Assembly: GCA_964250215.1 (NCBI GenBank)
Contig: CAXUEX010000005.1
Location: 1-48,192, forward strand
Direction of reading: 5' to 3'
Length of the DNA stretch: 48,192 bases
DNA from: DAIDJM01 sp964250215
GTDB lineage: Bacteria > Pseudomonadota > Alphaproteobacteria > Acetobacterales > Acetobacteraceae
Positions 34,565 to 43,984 of the stretch are shown here, piece by piece. The position numbers and the translations under genes were made by a program. The notes under the pieces were generated by a model. It saw only the letters and a program-made list of their open reading frames with translations, searched no databases and was not told where the DNA came from. Position 1 is the first letter of the stretch. Each line of letters starts with the position of its first letter.

Positions 34565-35557
34565 ATGCCAAAGATCGTTGTGGTGACAGGGGCCGGCGCG
34601 GGCGTGGGGCGTGCAACGGCGACGGAGTTTGCGCGGCAAGGGTACGATGTGGCGCTGCTATCACGCGACAAGGAGCGTATCGAGCACGCCGCCGCCGACC
34701 TTCGGCGTCACGGCGTGCGCGCGTTGCCGGTTCCCACCGACGTGGCCGATGCCGATGCGGTGGAGGCGGCGGCCGACACGGTGGAGCAGGAACTGGGGCC
34801 GATCGATGTGTGGGTGAATGTCGCGATGGCGACCGTGTTCGCACCGGTTAGCAAGTTGACGGCGGAGGAGATCGAGCGCGGCACGCGGGTGACGTATCTT
34901 GGCCAGGTGCATGGGATGATGGCGGCGCTTTCGCGGATGCGCCGGCGCAATCGCGGCACGATCGTGAATGTAGGCTCGGCGCTGGCGTATCGGTCGGTGC
35001 CGCTGCAATCGATCTATTGCGGCGCCAAGGCGGCCATTCGCGGCTTTACCGACAGCCTGCGCTCGGAAATCATTCACGACAAGCTGAACGTCCATATTTG
35101 CATGGTCGATCTGCCGGCGGTGAATACCCCGCAATTCGATTGGGCGCTGAACAAGATGGGGAAGCGCGCGAAGCCGGTGGCGCCGATCTATCAGCCGGAG
35201 GTTCCGGCACGGGCCATTTTCTTTGCCGCGACGCACAGGCGACGGGATATATGGGTGGGGTATCCGACCGTGCAGGCGATCCTGGCGAACCGGATTGCGC
35301 CTGCCATGATCGACAAATATCTCGCGACCGCTGGCTACTCCGGGCAGCTCAGCGACGAACCGCTTCCCGCCGATGCGCCAGCCAACCTTTTCGAACCGGT
35401 TCCCGGACCTTACGGGGCGCATGGACGGTTCGACCGCAGGGCACGCGATGGTTCGTGGGAGATGTTTACCGACCGGCATCGCGCGGCATTTTTCGCCGTT
35501 GCTGCCGTGGGACTGATCGCGGGCGTGCACCAGGCCGCCAAGCGCCTCGGCATATAA
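34565..35557 (+). CDS. SDR-family oxidoreductase with a C-terminal extension
   Basis: A 330-residue classical short-chain dehydrogenase. TGAGAGVG at residues 8-15 is the nucleotide-binding loop, and the catalytic residues are S138, Y151 and K155 (NVGSALAY ... YCGAK). The usual NNAG is replaced by NVAM (85-88). About 90 residues beyond the standard fold end with a hydrophobic helix (AAFFAVAAVGLIAG), suggesting membrane association. The ribosome site GGGAGG precedes the ATG. It lies between the efflux genes and a GMC oxidoreductase that starts 21 bases downstream, so the two redox enzymes may share a substrate, perhaps a sugar or alcohol. This cannot be told from the sequence. Confidence 0.88.
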   Translation: MPKIVVVTGAGAGVGRATATEFARQGYDVALLSRDKERIEHAAADLRRHGVRALPVPTDVADADAVEAAADTVEQELGPIDVWVNVAMATVFAPVSKLTAEEIERGTRVTYLGQVHGMMAALSRMRRRNRGTIVNVGSALAYRSVPLQSIYCGAKAAIRGFTDSLRSEIIHDKLNVHICMVDLPAVNTPQFDWALNKMGKRAKPVAPIYQPEVPARAIFFAATHRRRDIWVGYPTVQAILANRIAPAMIDKYLATAGYSGQLSDEPLPADAPANLFEPVPGPYGAHGRFDRRARDGSWEMFTDRHRAAFFAVAAVGLIAGVHQAAKRLGI

Positions 35558-35578
35558 ACCACGTTTGCGGATAGGGCG

Positions 35579-37150
35579 ATGCCGGCAGATGGGCGTTACG
35601 ATATCATTATTATCGGCAGCGGCCCGGGTGGTGGCTCCGTGGCGCACCGGTTGGCGCCGACGGGCAAGCGCATTCTAATCCTGGAAAGGGGCGGCTACCT
35701 GCCGCGATCCCGCGCCAATTGGGATGCGAAGACGGTGTTCGTGGACGGCGCGTATCAGGCCAGCGAGACCTGGCATGGCAAGAAGGGCGATAAATTTCAT
35801 CCCGGCTTGCATTATTATGTCGGCGGCAACTCGAAGGTTTACGGCGCGGCCTTGTTCCGGCTGCGGGAGCGGGATTTTGGCGAGCTGCGGCACAAGGATG
35901 GCATCTCGCCGGCTTGGCCGCTCGGCTACGACGTTTTCGAGCCGTATTACGGCCAGGCGGAGGAATTGTTTCATGTTCACGGTCAGCGTGGCGAGGATCC
36001 GACCGAGCCTTGGTGCAGCAAGCCATACGCCTATCCGCCGGTTAGCCATGAGCCGCGCATCGAGCAGCTCAGCGATAGATTGCGTGGCGAGGGCCTGCAT
36101 CCGTTCCACCTGCCGCTCGGGATCCTGCTGGACGAGAAGGACGGCAAGCCGACGCCGACGAGCCCTTGCATCCGCTGCGACACGTTCGACGGTTTTCCCT
36201 GCGCCATCAATGCCAAGGCCGACGCGCAGGTGATCTGCATCGATCCGACGCTGGCGGCGCACGCCAATGTGACGTTGCTGACCGGCGCTTATGTTTCACG
36301 GCTTCAGACCGATGCGGCGGGTAGCAACGTGGATCGCGTGCATGTTACGCGGGACGGGCGGCCCGAGGAGTACAGCGCGGATATCGTGGTGGTGGCTTGC
36401 GGCGCGCTTTCCTCGGCGCTGCTGATGCTGCGATCTAGCAACGACAAGCATCCGCGTGGCTTGGCCAACGGCTCCGACCAGGTGGGGCGCAACTACGTGC
36501 GCCACAACATGTCGGTGCTGATGGCAATCCTGAAGGAACCGAACGACACCGTGTTCCAGAAGACGCTGGCGTTCAGCGACTATTACTTCGGCGCACCCGA
36601 CTGGGAGTTTCCGCTCGGCCTGATCCAGATGTGCGCGACTTCGCATGGCGAGCAGATACGCGGCGAGGCCGTTCCTGGCTGGCTCGGCTGGTTGCCGGAG
36701 ATGCCGTTCGAGAAGATGGCGCAGCACTCGATCGACTTCTGGTTGCAGAGCGAGGATCTGCCGCGACCCGAGAACCGCATTTCCTACGATGGCGACAAGG
36801 TGGTGCTTTCGGTAACGGAAGGCAACGAAGAGGCGGCACGCCGGCTGAAAGACAAGCTGGAAGGTTTGCTGGAGCCGATCGGCGCTTACAAGCATCTGCT
36901 GGAACGCCGGCTTTATTTCGGCAAGAATATTCCGGTCAGCGGCACCGCGCATCAGGCGGGAACCTGCCGTTTCGGGACCGACCCATCCACCAGTGTTCTC
37001 GATCTCGACTGCAAGGCGCACGAACTCGACAATCTCTACATCGCCGATGCGAGCTTCTTTCCTTCGATCGGCGCCGTTAATCCGACGCTGACCATCATTG
37101 CCAATGCGCTTCGCGTAGCCGACCGGATTGCCGAGCGGCTGCATGCCTGA
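35579..37150 (+). CDS. GMC-family FAD-dependent oxidoreductase
   Basis: A 523-residue flavoprotein. YDIIIIGSGPGGGSVAHRLA (with GSGPGG at 13-18) binds FAD, followed by ILERGG. A Cys motif CIRCDTFDGFPC occurs mid-protein and is typical of one GMC subgroup with sugar or alcohol substrates. The C-terminal GMC signature is GTAHQAGTCRFGTD at 455-468, and VNPTLTIIANALR begins near residue 500, including the conserved Asn of the active site (N501). There is no signal peptide, so it is probably cytoplasmic or loosely membrane-bound. It follows the SDR gene by 21 bases. The next gene, on the - strand, is convergent with it. Confidence 0.9.
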   Translation: MPADGRYDIIIIGSGPGGGSVAHRLAPTGKRILILERGGYLPRSRANWDAKTVFVDGAYQASETWHGKKGDKFHPGLHYYVGGNSKVYGAALFRLRERDFGELRHKDGISPAWPLGYDVFEPYYGQAEELFHVHGQRGEDPTEPWCSKPYAYPPVSHEPRIEQLSDRLRGEGLHPFHLPLGILLDEKDGKPTPTSPCIRCDTFDGFPCAINAKADAQVICIDPTLAAHANVTLLTGAYVSRLQTDAAGSNVDRVHVTRDGRPEEYSADIVVVACGALSSALLMLRSSNDKHPRGLANGSDQVGRNYVRHNMSVLMAILKEPNDTVFQKTLAFSDYYFGAPDWEFPLGLIQMCATSHGEQIRGEAVPGWLGWLPEMPFEKMAQHSIDFWLQSEDLPRPENRISYDGDKVVLSVTEGNEEAARRLKDKLEGLLEPIGAYKHLLERRLYFGKNIPVSGTAHQAGTCRFGTDPSTSVLDLDCKAHELDNLYIADASFFPSIGAVNPTLTIIANALRVADRIAERLHA

Positions 37151-37160
37151 TAGCGGCGCG

Positions 37161-38072
37161 CTATCCTGTCCAGCGGGATGCGGGCAACCCGGGGACCGGA
37201 GCCTCGAACGCGAAAATGCTGCCATCGTGCGGGTGTTGCGCCGCGTCCTTATCGGCGATGGCCCAACGGCCGGAGGTGACGAACACAGTGCGGAAATCGG
37301 CGCCGCCAAATGCGACCATAGTGGGATAGCGGAACGGCACGCGTATTTCGCGCTCCACCCGGCCGTCGGGATCGAAGCGCAGGATGCGGCCCTGGCCGTT
37401 GATGGCCGACCAGTAGAATCCGTCGCTGTCGATTTCCGCGCCATCCGGTCCGGGCGCGCCTTCGACATGCGCGAAAAGGCGGCCCCGTGTTGTCGAGCCG
37501 TTTTCGGGATCGTAGTCCCAGGCGTGGATGTCGCCGGTCATGGTGTCGCTGTGATACATCGTTCGGCCGTCGGGGCTCCACGCCAATCCGTTGGACACTG
37601 CGGATTCCTTGCCCTGCGGCACCAGCCGATCGCCGTCGAGCCGCCAGAGCGGTCCCTTGTCGGGGCCGGATTGGCCGACCAGCGGCAGCAGCGCGTGGCG
37701 CATCGGCCCGACCCAGAAGCGTCCCTGGCGATCGCATTTGCCGTCATTGAGGAAGAATCGCCGTGGATCGAAGGGCGCAGGAGCCACCAGGGCCAGTGTG
37801 CCAGTTGCGAGGTCAAAACGGTATGCGCCGAGGCGCAGCGCGACCAGAACGCTGCCTTCCGCCGCCCCCGCGCCCAACGCAAGGCAGCCGATCCAGGCCG
37901 GCATAATCCAGTTTTCATCGAGGCCTGTGGCGGGATCGAGCCGATGCAATGCCGGCTGCTGCACGTCCACCCAGTAGAGGCGCTGGGTGCGCTCGCACCA
38001 GACCGGGCTTTCGCCGGTGATCGATGTGCGGTGCAGCACCGGTCGGCCGTGGAAACTGGCTGCATCGCCCAT
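37161..38072 (-). CDS. SMP-30/gluconolactonase-family lactonase
   Basis: A 303-residue six-bladed beta-propeller of the SMP-30/LRE family. The three metal-ligand blades are visible: ITGESPVW (Glu), VSNGLAWSPDGRTMYHSDT (Asn) and GPDGAEIDSDGFYW (Asp). Such enzymes hydrolyse sugar lactones (for example gluconolactone or xylonolactone) in oxidative sugar pathways. ATG 38072 is preferred because GAGAGCGGGG lies upstream; GTG 38090 would add six residues. Convergent with the GMC oxidoreductase, whose product could be a lactone, and divergent from the DoxX/cyo operon. A second SMP-30 gene lies at 46323. Confidence 0.88.
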   Translation of the reverse strand: MGDAASFHGRPVLHRTSITGESPVWCERTQRLYWVDVQQPALHRLDPATGLDENWIMPAWIGCLALGAGAAEGSVLVALRLGAYRFDLATGTLALVAPAPFDPRRFFLNDGKCDRQGRFWVGPMRHALLPLVGQSGPDKGPLWRLDGDRLVPQGKESAVSNGLAWSPDGRTMYHSDTMTGDIHAWDYDPENGSTTRGRLFAHVEGAPGPDGAEIDSDGFYWSAINGQGRILRFDPDGRVEREIRVPFRYPTMVAFGGADFRTVFVTSGRWAIADKDAAQHPHDGSIFAFEAPVPGLPASRWTG

Positions 38073-38203
38073 TCGGAACCCCGCTCTCACCTGCCCGTTT
38101 CCATCGGCACGCCACGCGGGCTAAATTCCAGGCGTGCGAAAGGAATGTGGGTGGACGTATTGCAGAAATCCATGCTGCACGACAACCATGCCGCGGTGTT
38201 GCC

Positions 38204-38677
38204 ATGACGGTGGCGCAGGTGCTCACCGTCGTCGTACGATACGGCATAGTAATACTCTTTTTCCCGGCCAGCGCGCTGGACAAAATCCTGAACTTCAAGG
38301 GCGCCGTGGGTCAGGCGGCGGAAGTGTTCGGCGCGCGGCCGGTGGCCACGGCCATGATCGTTGCGGGCCTGTTTGTCGAACTGGTGATGCCGCTCGGCAT
38401 TCTCACCGGCTTCGCGGACCGGCTCGCGGCCTTCATCATGGCGGGTTACTGCGCCCTGACCGCACTGTTGTTCAAGCGGTTCTGGGAGCCGGGCGACTTC
38501 TGGAAGGCTGGCGCGAGCAAGGGACGTGATCTGTTCTGGGATTTTTTGAAAAATTTCTCGTTGGCCGCCGGTTTTCTTCTGATCACCGTCGGGACCGACG
38601 GCCGCGCCTGGTTGAGCTTCATCCATGATCCGCTGGCCTCCTCGCGGCCGTACGCGACCGCACCGTTGGCCAGATGA
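38204..38677 (+). CDS. DoxX-family membrane protein
   Basis: A 157-residue protein with four hydrophobic segments and the DoxX/DoxD pattern: FFPASALDKILNFKG at the start, then MIVAGLFVELVMPLGILTGF and DFLKNFSLAAGFLL. DoxX proteins accompany quinone-linked redox systems. Here the gene is coupled to cyoA through an ATGA overlap, so it is probably made together with the quinol oxidase. ATG 38204 is the first start consistent with the family; a longer frame upstream overlaps the antisense lactonase and is unlikely. No good ribosome site is visible. Confidence 0.85.
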   Translation: MTVAQVLTVVVRYGIVILFFPASALDKILNFKGAVGQAAEVFGARPVATAMIVAGLFVELVMPLGILTGFADRLAAFIMAGYCALTALLFKRFWEPGDFWKAGASKGRDLFWDFLKNFSLAAGFLLITVGTDGRAWLSFIHDPLASSRPYATAPLAR

Positions 38678-39558
38678 CAAGGTGGCGCCACCTTCGGCCG
38701 GCTGCCATCGCGGCTTGCCTGATGCTGAGCGGCTGCGGTGTTCTGGGGCACGGGTTTTTATCTCCGGCAGGCCCGATCGCCGCCGCGGAGCGGCATTACT
38801 TTCTGATCGTGTGTCTGATCATGTTGTTCGTGGTTGGGCCAGTTCTGATTCTCACGCCGCTGATTGCCTGGCATTATCGGCTGGGCAACACGAAACGCGC
38901 GTATCGCCCGCAATGGGGCTTTTCCTGGCCGCTGGAAGGGCTGATCTGGATCCCGCCCATAGGCATCGTGGTGGGCCTTGCGGTGTTTCCGTGGCAGACC
39001 GCGCACCGCCTGGACCCTTATCAGCGGATCGCATCTTCCAAGCCGACGCTGCAGGTGCAGGTGGTGGCGCTGGATTGGAAGTGGTTGTTTATTTACCCCG
39101 ACCAGAATGTCGCGACCGTGAACGAGCTGGTGATCCCCGCGGGCCAACCGGTGCATCTTATGCTCACCAGTGGCACAGTGATGCAATCCCTGCTCATGCC
39201 CCGGCTTGCGGGCCAGATCTATGCGATGTTCGGCATGAAAACCCAGCTTAATTTTGCCGCCGATCGGCCGGGCGATTATTGGGGTGAGAACACGCAGTTC
39301 AACGGTGCCGGATTCCAGAACCAGAAATTCACGGTATCGGCGCGAAGCCCCCAAGCGTTCGATCAGTGGCTCGCTGAGATGCGCGCGCAGCCGAACCGGT
39401 TGGATGTGTCGGCCTATCGCGCGCTCTCGGTGCGTTCCACGCTGCCCTATCCGCTCCTGTTCGGTGCCGTTGCTCCCGGCCTGTTCGATGGCATTGTCGC
39501 ACAGGCGTCCCCTACGGGCCAAACCCCGAACATGAAAGCTTCCCGCGGCCATGCATGA
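38674..39558 (+). CDS. cyoA: Cytochrome bo3-type ubiquinol oxidase subunit II
   Basis: A 294-residue lipoprotein: LSGC at about residues 18-21 is the lipobox. Two membrane helices follow, and then the periplasmic cupredoxin domain (QVQVVALDWKWLFIYP to YAMFGMKTQLNFAADRPGDYWG). The Cys and His ligands of a CuA centre are absent, which identifies a quinol rather than cytochrome c oxidase. The PF06481 COX_ARM-type C-terminus may be present. It starts within the DoxX stop (ATGA) and overlaps the cyoB start. Confidence 0.95.
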   Translation: MTRWRHLRPAAIAACLMLSGCGVLGHGFLSPAGPIAAAERHYFLIVCLIMLFVVGPVLILTPLIAWHYRLGNTKRAYRPQWGFSWPLEGLIWIPPIGIVVGLAVFPWQTAHRLDPYQRIASSKPTLQVQVVALDWKWLFIYPDQNVATVNELVIPAGQPVHLMLTSGTVMQSLLMPRLAGQIYAMFGMKTQLNFAADRPGDYWGENTQFNGAGFQNQKFTVSARSPQAFDQWLAEMRAQPNRLDVSAYRALSVRSTLPYPLLFGAVAPGLFDGIVAQASPTGQTPNMKASRGHA

Positions 39559-41641
39559 GACCGTGGGCATCTGGCATGTGCTGCTGGGCAATTTGACCTT
39601 CACGGCGCTGCCATTCGTGCGGGCGTGGAACAATCCCTCGCTGGGCGAGATCATCGGCGCGTCGGCGGGGGCGATTGCCGTGTTTGGCGCGGTCTTCGTT
39701 GTGGGGCTGATCACCTGGCTCGGCAAGTGGCGCTATCTCTGGACGGAGTGGTTCACGAGCCTGGACCACAAGAAGATCGGGATCATGTATGTGATCCTGG
39801 CGTTCGTGATGCTGTCCCGCGCGCTGATCGAGGCGGTGCTGATCCGTGTGCAGCAAGCGGTTGCGATCAACGCGCCGGGTGTTGTCGAACCGGACCATTT
39901 CGCACAACTGTTTAGCACGCATGGCAGCATCATGATCTTCTTCATGGCAATGCCGTTTCTGACTGGGCTGATCAATTACGTGGTGCCGCTGCAGATCGGC
40001 GCCCGCGATGTGGCTTTCCCGCTGCTGAACTCCGTCACCCTTTGGCTGACGGGCGGCGGCGCCGGGCTGATGATGGTTTCTCTCGTGCTCGGCAAATTTT
40101 CCACGGGCGGATGGAGCGGTTATCCGCCATACACCGAGCTGATCTATAACAGCGGGGTCGGGCCCGACTACTGGATTTGGGCGGTGACGCTGAGTTCGCT
40201 GGGCTCATTGCTGGTCGGCATCAATATTGCCGTGACGATTTACAAGTTGCGCGCGCCCGGCATGACGTGGATGCGTCTGCCGCTGTTCTGCTGGACGTCG
40301 CTCTGCACCGCGATCATGCTGGTTTTCGCGATTCCGCCGCTTACGGTCGCTACCCTGCTGCTCGCGGCGGACCGCTATCTGGGGATGCATTTTTTCACCA
40401 ACGATCTTGGTGGGAACATGATGAATTACGTCAATTTGTTTTGGCTGTTCGGCCATCCCGAGATCTATATTCTCATATTGCCGGCATTCGGCGTGTATTC
40501 CGAGGTGGTTTCGGCATTCTCCTCAAAGGAACTATACGGGTATATCTCGCTGGTGATCGCGACGATGTCGATTGCGGTGCTTTCCTTCACCGTGTGGCTG
40601 CATCATTTCTTCACCATGGGCCAGAACGCGGACATCAATGGCTTCTTCGGCATTGCGACGATGACGATCGGCGTGCCCACGGGGGTCAAGATCTATGATT
40701 GGATCTGGACCATGTTCCGCGGCGAGGTGCGTTTCACGCCGCCAATGCTGTTTTCAATTGCTTTTATGCTGACGTTCGTGATCGGTGGTGTCACCGGCAT
40801 CATTCTGGCCACACCGCCGCTGGACTACATGGTGCACAACACCCTGTTTCTGGTGGCGCATTTTCACAACATGCTCATCCCCGGGCTGCTGTACGGGATG
40901 ATTGCCGGTTACCAGTATTGGTTTCCGAAAGCGTTCGGGTTCCGGCTTTCGGAGCGTTGGGGCAAGATCTCGTTCGTCTGCTGGGTGGCGGGTTTCTATC
41001 TGGCTTTCATGCCGCTTTATGTGCTCGGCGCCGCGGGCATGGCGCGCCGCACGCAGGCGATTTTCGAGCCGTCGTATCGCCCGTGGCTGCTGGTGGCGGT
41101 TGGCGGCGCCTTTGTGTTGTTTGCGGGGCTTCTTAGCCTGTTCGTGCAGCTTTGGGTCAGTGTGCGCCATCGTGATGCCAATCGCGTGCCGGTTGGCGAC
41201 CCATGGGATGCGCGAAGCCTTGAATGGTCGATCGCGGCACCTCCGCCCGAATATAATTTCGCGACGATACCGCACGTAAGCAAGCGGGACACGTTCTACT
41301 GGCGCAAGCGCAACAACGGCGCTTACCGACCGGCCGATCATTACCGTGACATCGTGCTGCCGCGGAACAGTGCGACGGGTGTCGTCATCGGGACTTCAGG
41401 GGCAATCTGCGCGTTTGGTCTGGTTTGGCACATCTGGTGGCTTGCCGCGCTTTGCTTTCTGGTCATCGTGTTCGCCGTCATCCTTCGCGGCTTTGCCCGC
41501 AACGTCGACCGTGTTGTGAAGGCCGCTGAGGTGGAGCGGATCGATCGGCGCTGGCTTGCGCTGGCAAACGCGGCGCACGCGATTCCACGCCAGCTCGAAC
41601 AGACCGCGGAGAACACGGGGCTTGCGGAGTGGATCGCATGA
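39551..41641 (+). CDS. cyoB: Cytochrome bo3-type ubiquinol oxidase subunit I
   Basis: A 696-residue haem-copper oxidase core, larger than the usual ~660. The active site is clear: H124 (FSTHGSIMIFF, low-spin haem), HPEIYILILPAFG (CuB His and cross-linked Tyr), WLHHFFTMG (CuB) and VAHFHNMLI (high-spin and low-spin haem). At the quinone-binding site, matched to E. coli CyoB from memory, R71 is kept as R90, H98 as H116 and Q101 as Q119, but D75 is replaced by Glu (E94). The protein reduces oxygen with electrons from ubiquinol and pumps protons. It overlaps cyoA by eight bases and cyoC by four. Confidence 0.96.
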   Translation: MHETVGIWHVLLGNLTFTALPFVRAWNNPSLGEIIGASAGAIAVFGAVFVVGLITWLGKWRYLWTEWFTSLDHKKIGIMYVILAFVMLSRALIEAVLIRVQQAVAINAPGVVEPDHFAQLFSTHGSIMIFFMAMPFLTGLINYVVPLQIGARDVAFPLLNSVTLWLTGGGAGLMMVSLVLGKFSTGGWSGYPPYTELIYNSGVGPDYWIWAVTLSSLGSLLVGINIAVTIYKLRAPGMTWMRLPLFCWTSLCTAIMLVFAIPPLTVATLLLAADRYLGMHFFTNDLGGNMMNYVNLFWLFGHPEIYILILPAFGVYSEVVSAFSSKELYGYISLVIATMSIAVLSFTVWLHHFFTMGQNADINGFFGIATMTIGVPTGVKIYDWIWTMFRGEVRFTPPMLFSIAFMLTFVIGGVTGIILATPPLDYMVHNTLFLVAHFHNMLIPGLLYGMIAGYQYWFPKAFGFRLSERWGKISFVCWVAGFYLAFMPLYVLGAAGMARRTQAIFEPSYRPWLLVAVGGAFVLFAGLLSLFVQLWVSVRHRDANRVPVGDPWDARSLEWSIAAPPPEYNFATIPHVSKRDTFYWRKRNNGAYRPADHYRDIVLPRNSATGVVIGTSGAICAFGLVWHIWWLAALCFLVIVFAVILRGFARNVDRVVKAAEVERIDRRWLALANAAHAIPRQLEQTAENTGLAEWIA

Positions 41642-42264
41642 GCGTGGGCTTGCGGCGCCACGCCGGGTTGAACCTGCACGAGGAATGGTATTCCAGCGCG
41701 GAGAACCTGGAAAAACGCGTGTTCGGCTTCTGGGTGTTCCTGATGAGCGACGCGGTGGTTTTCGCGCTGCTGTTCGCGGTTTATGGTACGATGCTGAGCG
41801 CGACGGTTGGGGCGCCGGGGCCGGCACAGGAATTCAAGATCGAGTCGGCCTTCGTTGAGACGCTGCTGCTTCTGACTAGCAGCTTCACGTTCGGCATGGC
41901 CTCGCTGGCGATGAAATTCGACCGGAAGCGCGTTGGGCTGGTGCTATGGCTGCTGGTGACGTTGGTGCTGGGGGCGGCTTTCGTCGGCATGGAGTTGCAC
42001 GACTTCACGACGATGTTCGACGACCAGGCAGGGCCAGATCGCAGCGGCTTTCTATCGGCCTTTTTCGTGCTGGTCGGCATGCATGGGATGCACGTGAGCT
42101 TCGGCATTTTGTGGATTTTCGTCATGCTGCTGCAACTCGCCAGGTATGGGTTGGACCAGCGCGTGAAGATAAACCTCCTTCGGCTTGGATTGTTCTGGCA
42201 TTTCCTCGATGTAATCTGGGTCGCGATCTTCTCGGTGGTTTATCTGCAAGGCCTGATGCGATGA
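41638..42264 (+). CDS. cyoC: Cytochrome bo3-type ubiquinol oxidase subunit III
   Basis: A 208-residue inner-membrane protein with five hydrophobic segments, the standard size of CyoC. Characteristic segments are KRVFGFWVFLMSDAVVFALLF, FFVLVGMHGMHVSFGILW and FWHFLDVIWVAIFSVVYL. ATG 41638 overlaps the cyoB stop (ATGA); an in-frame start at 41629 would overlap further and is less likely. The next gene starts within its stop. Confidence 0.95.
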   Translation: MSVGLRRHAGLNLHEEWYSSAENLEKRVFGFWVFLMSDAVVFALLFAVYGTMLSATVGAPGPAQEFKIESAFVETLLLLTSSFTFGMASLAMKFDRKRVGLVLWLLVTLVLGAAFVGMELHDFTTMFDDQAGPDRSGFLSAFFVLVGMHGMHVSFGILWIFVMLLQLARYGLDQRVKINLLRLGLFWHFLDVIWVAIFSVVYLQGLMR

Positions 42265-42575
42265 CCCGGCGGGCCAATCCCAAGGTTCCGGAATTCTTCA
42301 CCTATGCTATCGGGTATGTGCTGGCGTTACTGCTTACCGCCGCGGCGTTCGGGCTTGTGCATTGGCGCGTTGTTCCGGCTCGGTGGATGCTTGCCGCCGT
42401 GTTCGGGCTGGCGTTGGTCCAGATGCTGGTGCATTTCAGGTTTTTTCTGCACATCAGCCTCAAGCGTTCAGCGCGCGCCGATCTGCAACTTGTGCTGTTC
42501 TCGACGTTGATCGTGGCGCTGATGGTAGGCGGCACACTGGTGATCCTTTTCAACCTTCGTACCAGGATGATGTGA
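42261..42575 (+). CDS. cyoD: Cytochrome bo3-type ubiquinol oxidase subunit IV
   Basis: A 104-residue protein with three hydrophobic segments and the FALVQMLVHFRFFLHI-like stretch (here LALVQMLVHFRFFLHIS) characteristic of CyoD, an assembly subunit of the bo3-type oxidase. It overlaps cyoC by ATGA. It completes cyoABCD. No cyoE (haem O synthase) follows, so that gene must lie elsewhere. Confidence 0.93.
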   Translation: MTRRANPKVPEFFTYAIGYVLALLLTAAAFGLVHWRVVPARWMLAAVFGLALVQMLVHFRFFLHISLKRSARADLQLVLFSTLIVALMVGGTLVILFNLRTRMM

Positions 42576-42623
42576 GCCGAAGCGAATGCGCGAACACGCG
42601 ATCATGGAACTGGAGGCACGCCA

Positions 42624-43118
42624 ATGCTGAACCCGATCGAGATGCTGTCTTCGCTGAAGAACGATCGGCAGCAGGCGGAAAGCGGCCCGAGCCCGCACGT
42701 TCCTTATTGGCATTTGTGGACCGACGAGCAGGGCATCAGCCATCAGCAGCGCTGCGAGCTTTCCGCGTTCGAACTGAAGGGCGTGGGCGGTGCCGCGCCG
42801 CAGTGGAATGGCAAGCAGCCGACCATATCCTCTACCGTGGCGTTCACGGTGCAGCCGGTGGGCTGGGTGGGGGATTGGCATGAGAATCCGGCACCGCAAT
42901 GGATCATTGTGCTTTCCGGCCGCTGGTGGATCGAGAGCATGGACGGCACGCGCATCGAGCAGGGTCCGGGAGAGTTTTCCTTTGGCGAGGACCAGGGTTG
43001 CACAAAAACGGACGGGCGTCTGGGCCATCGCTCCGGCGTGATCGGCGACGCGCCGGCGGTGCTGATGACGGTGCAACTGCATCTCGATCCTGTGCGCAAG
43101 CCTTGCCACATCACATGA
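42624..43118 (+). CDS. Cupin-fold protein
   Basis: A 164-residue protein whose second half is a cupin barrel: WHENPAPQWIIVLSGRWWIESMDGTRIEQGPGEFSFGEDQ has the spacing of the cupin motif 1, and a His in LGHRSGVIG lies in motif 2. Such proteins bind metal and small molecules. I cannot tell the substrate. TGGAGG lies 10 bases upstream of the ATG. It starts 48 bases after cyoD and its stop overlaps the VOC gene (ATGA). Confidence 0.8.
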   Translation: MLNPIEMLSSLKNDRQQAESGPSPHVPYWHLWTDEQGISHQQRCELSAFELKGVGGAAPQWNGKQPTISSTVAFTVQPVGWVGDWHENPAPQWIIVLSGRWWIESMDGTRIEQGPGEFSFGEDQGCTKTDGRLGHRSGVIGDAPAVLMTVQLHLDPVRKPCHIT

Positions 43119-43984
43119 CAGTTTTGCTTGGCGCAACCGCCGGGACGCTGCATTCCATCGTCAGCTTTCATCTGGTTACGCCGGATATTTCCCGGCTGGC
43201 GGCGTTCTACAGCGATCTGCTGGGTTTTGCTCCGGTGGGTGTTGCGCGGCCGATCGATGCCGCCGAGATGGCGCTGCTGGGAACGGCTGGCGGCGCGATG
43301 CGGCAGGTGCTCGCGATCGGCAAACAGCACGTGATTCTGGAGCAATTCGAGATTGCGGGGGAGCCTTATCCTTCGGGCAGCGATGCCGCGTGCCTGTGGT
43401 TTCAACATCTCGCCCTTGTGGTATCCAACATTGCGGCGGCGCACGCGCGGTTGCGGGATTTCTCGCCGATTTCGCGCCACGGGCCGCAGCAGCTTCCGCC
43501 GGCGTCGGGCGGCGCGAAAGCGTTCAAGTTTCGTGATCCGGACGGACATCCGCTGGAATTGCTGGAATTTCCCGAAGGCAAGCTTCCCACCGTTTGGCAG
43601 GGGCGGGTGGCGTTGCCGGGACAGATCGCGATCGGCATCGACCATTCGGCGATCAGCGTAGGCGATTTATCCGCCAGCACGGAGTTTTATCGGCGGGTTG
43701 GTTTGGCGGCGAAGCCCGGCACGCTGAATGAAGGCGCGGCGCAGCAGGGTCTCGACGATCTGCAGAATGTTCGCGTGGCGGTGACGCCGATGCGGCCGGA
43801 TAGCGGAACGCCGCATCTGGAGTTGCTCGAATATCAGGTGCCGCGGGGCAAGCCCGGTCCGCCGCGGCGGCCGAACGATGTGGCGGCGACGCGGATCGCC
43901 TGGCGCGGTGCAACCCCGTGCCTGCTGGCGGATCCGGACGGACATTTGCAACAGGTTATCCAGAATGACGATCATGGAAGCTGA
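43115..43984 (+). CDS. Two-domain VOC (glyoxalase/dioxygenase-fold) protein
   Basis: A 289-residue protein made of two VOC modules. The first begins IVSFHLVTPDISRLAAFYSDLLGF, with a second half containing FQHLALVVSNI and FRDPDGHPLELLEFP. The second begins IAIGIDHSAISVGDLSASTEFYRRVGL and ends CLLADPDGHLQQ. The His/Glu metal positions of the first module look intact. VOC proteins include glyoxalases, dioxygenases and resistance proteins, so the reaction is unknown. Start ATG 43115 overlaps the cupin stop (ATGA). Confidence 0.85.
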   Translation: MTVLLGATAGTLHSIVSFHLVTPDISRLAAFYSDLLGFAPVGVARPIDAAEMALLGTAGGAMRQVLAIGKQHVILEQFEIAGEPYPSGSDAACLWFQHLALVVSNIAAAHARLRDFSPISRHGPQQLPPASGGAKAFKFRDPDGHPLELLEFPEGKLPTVWQGRVALPGQIAIGIDHSAISVGDLSASTEFYRRVGLAAKPGTLNEGAAQQGLDDLQNVRVAVTPMRPDSGTPHLELLEYQVPRGKPGPPRRPNDVAATRIAWRGATPCLLADPDGHLQQVIQNDDHGS

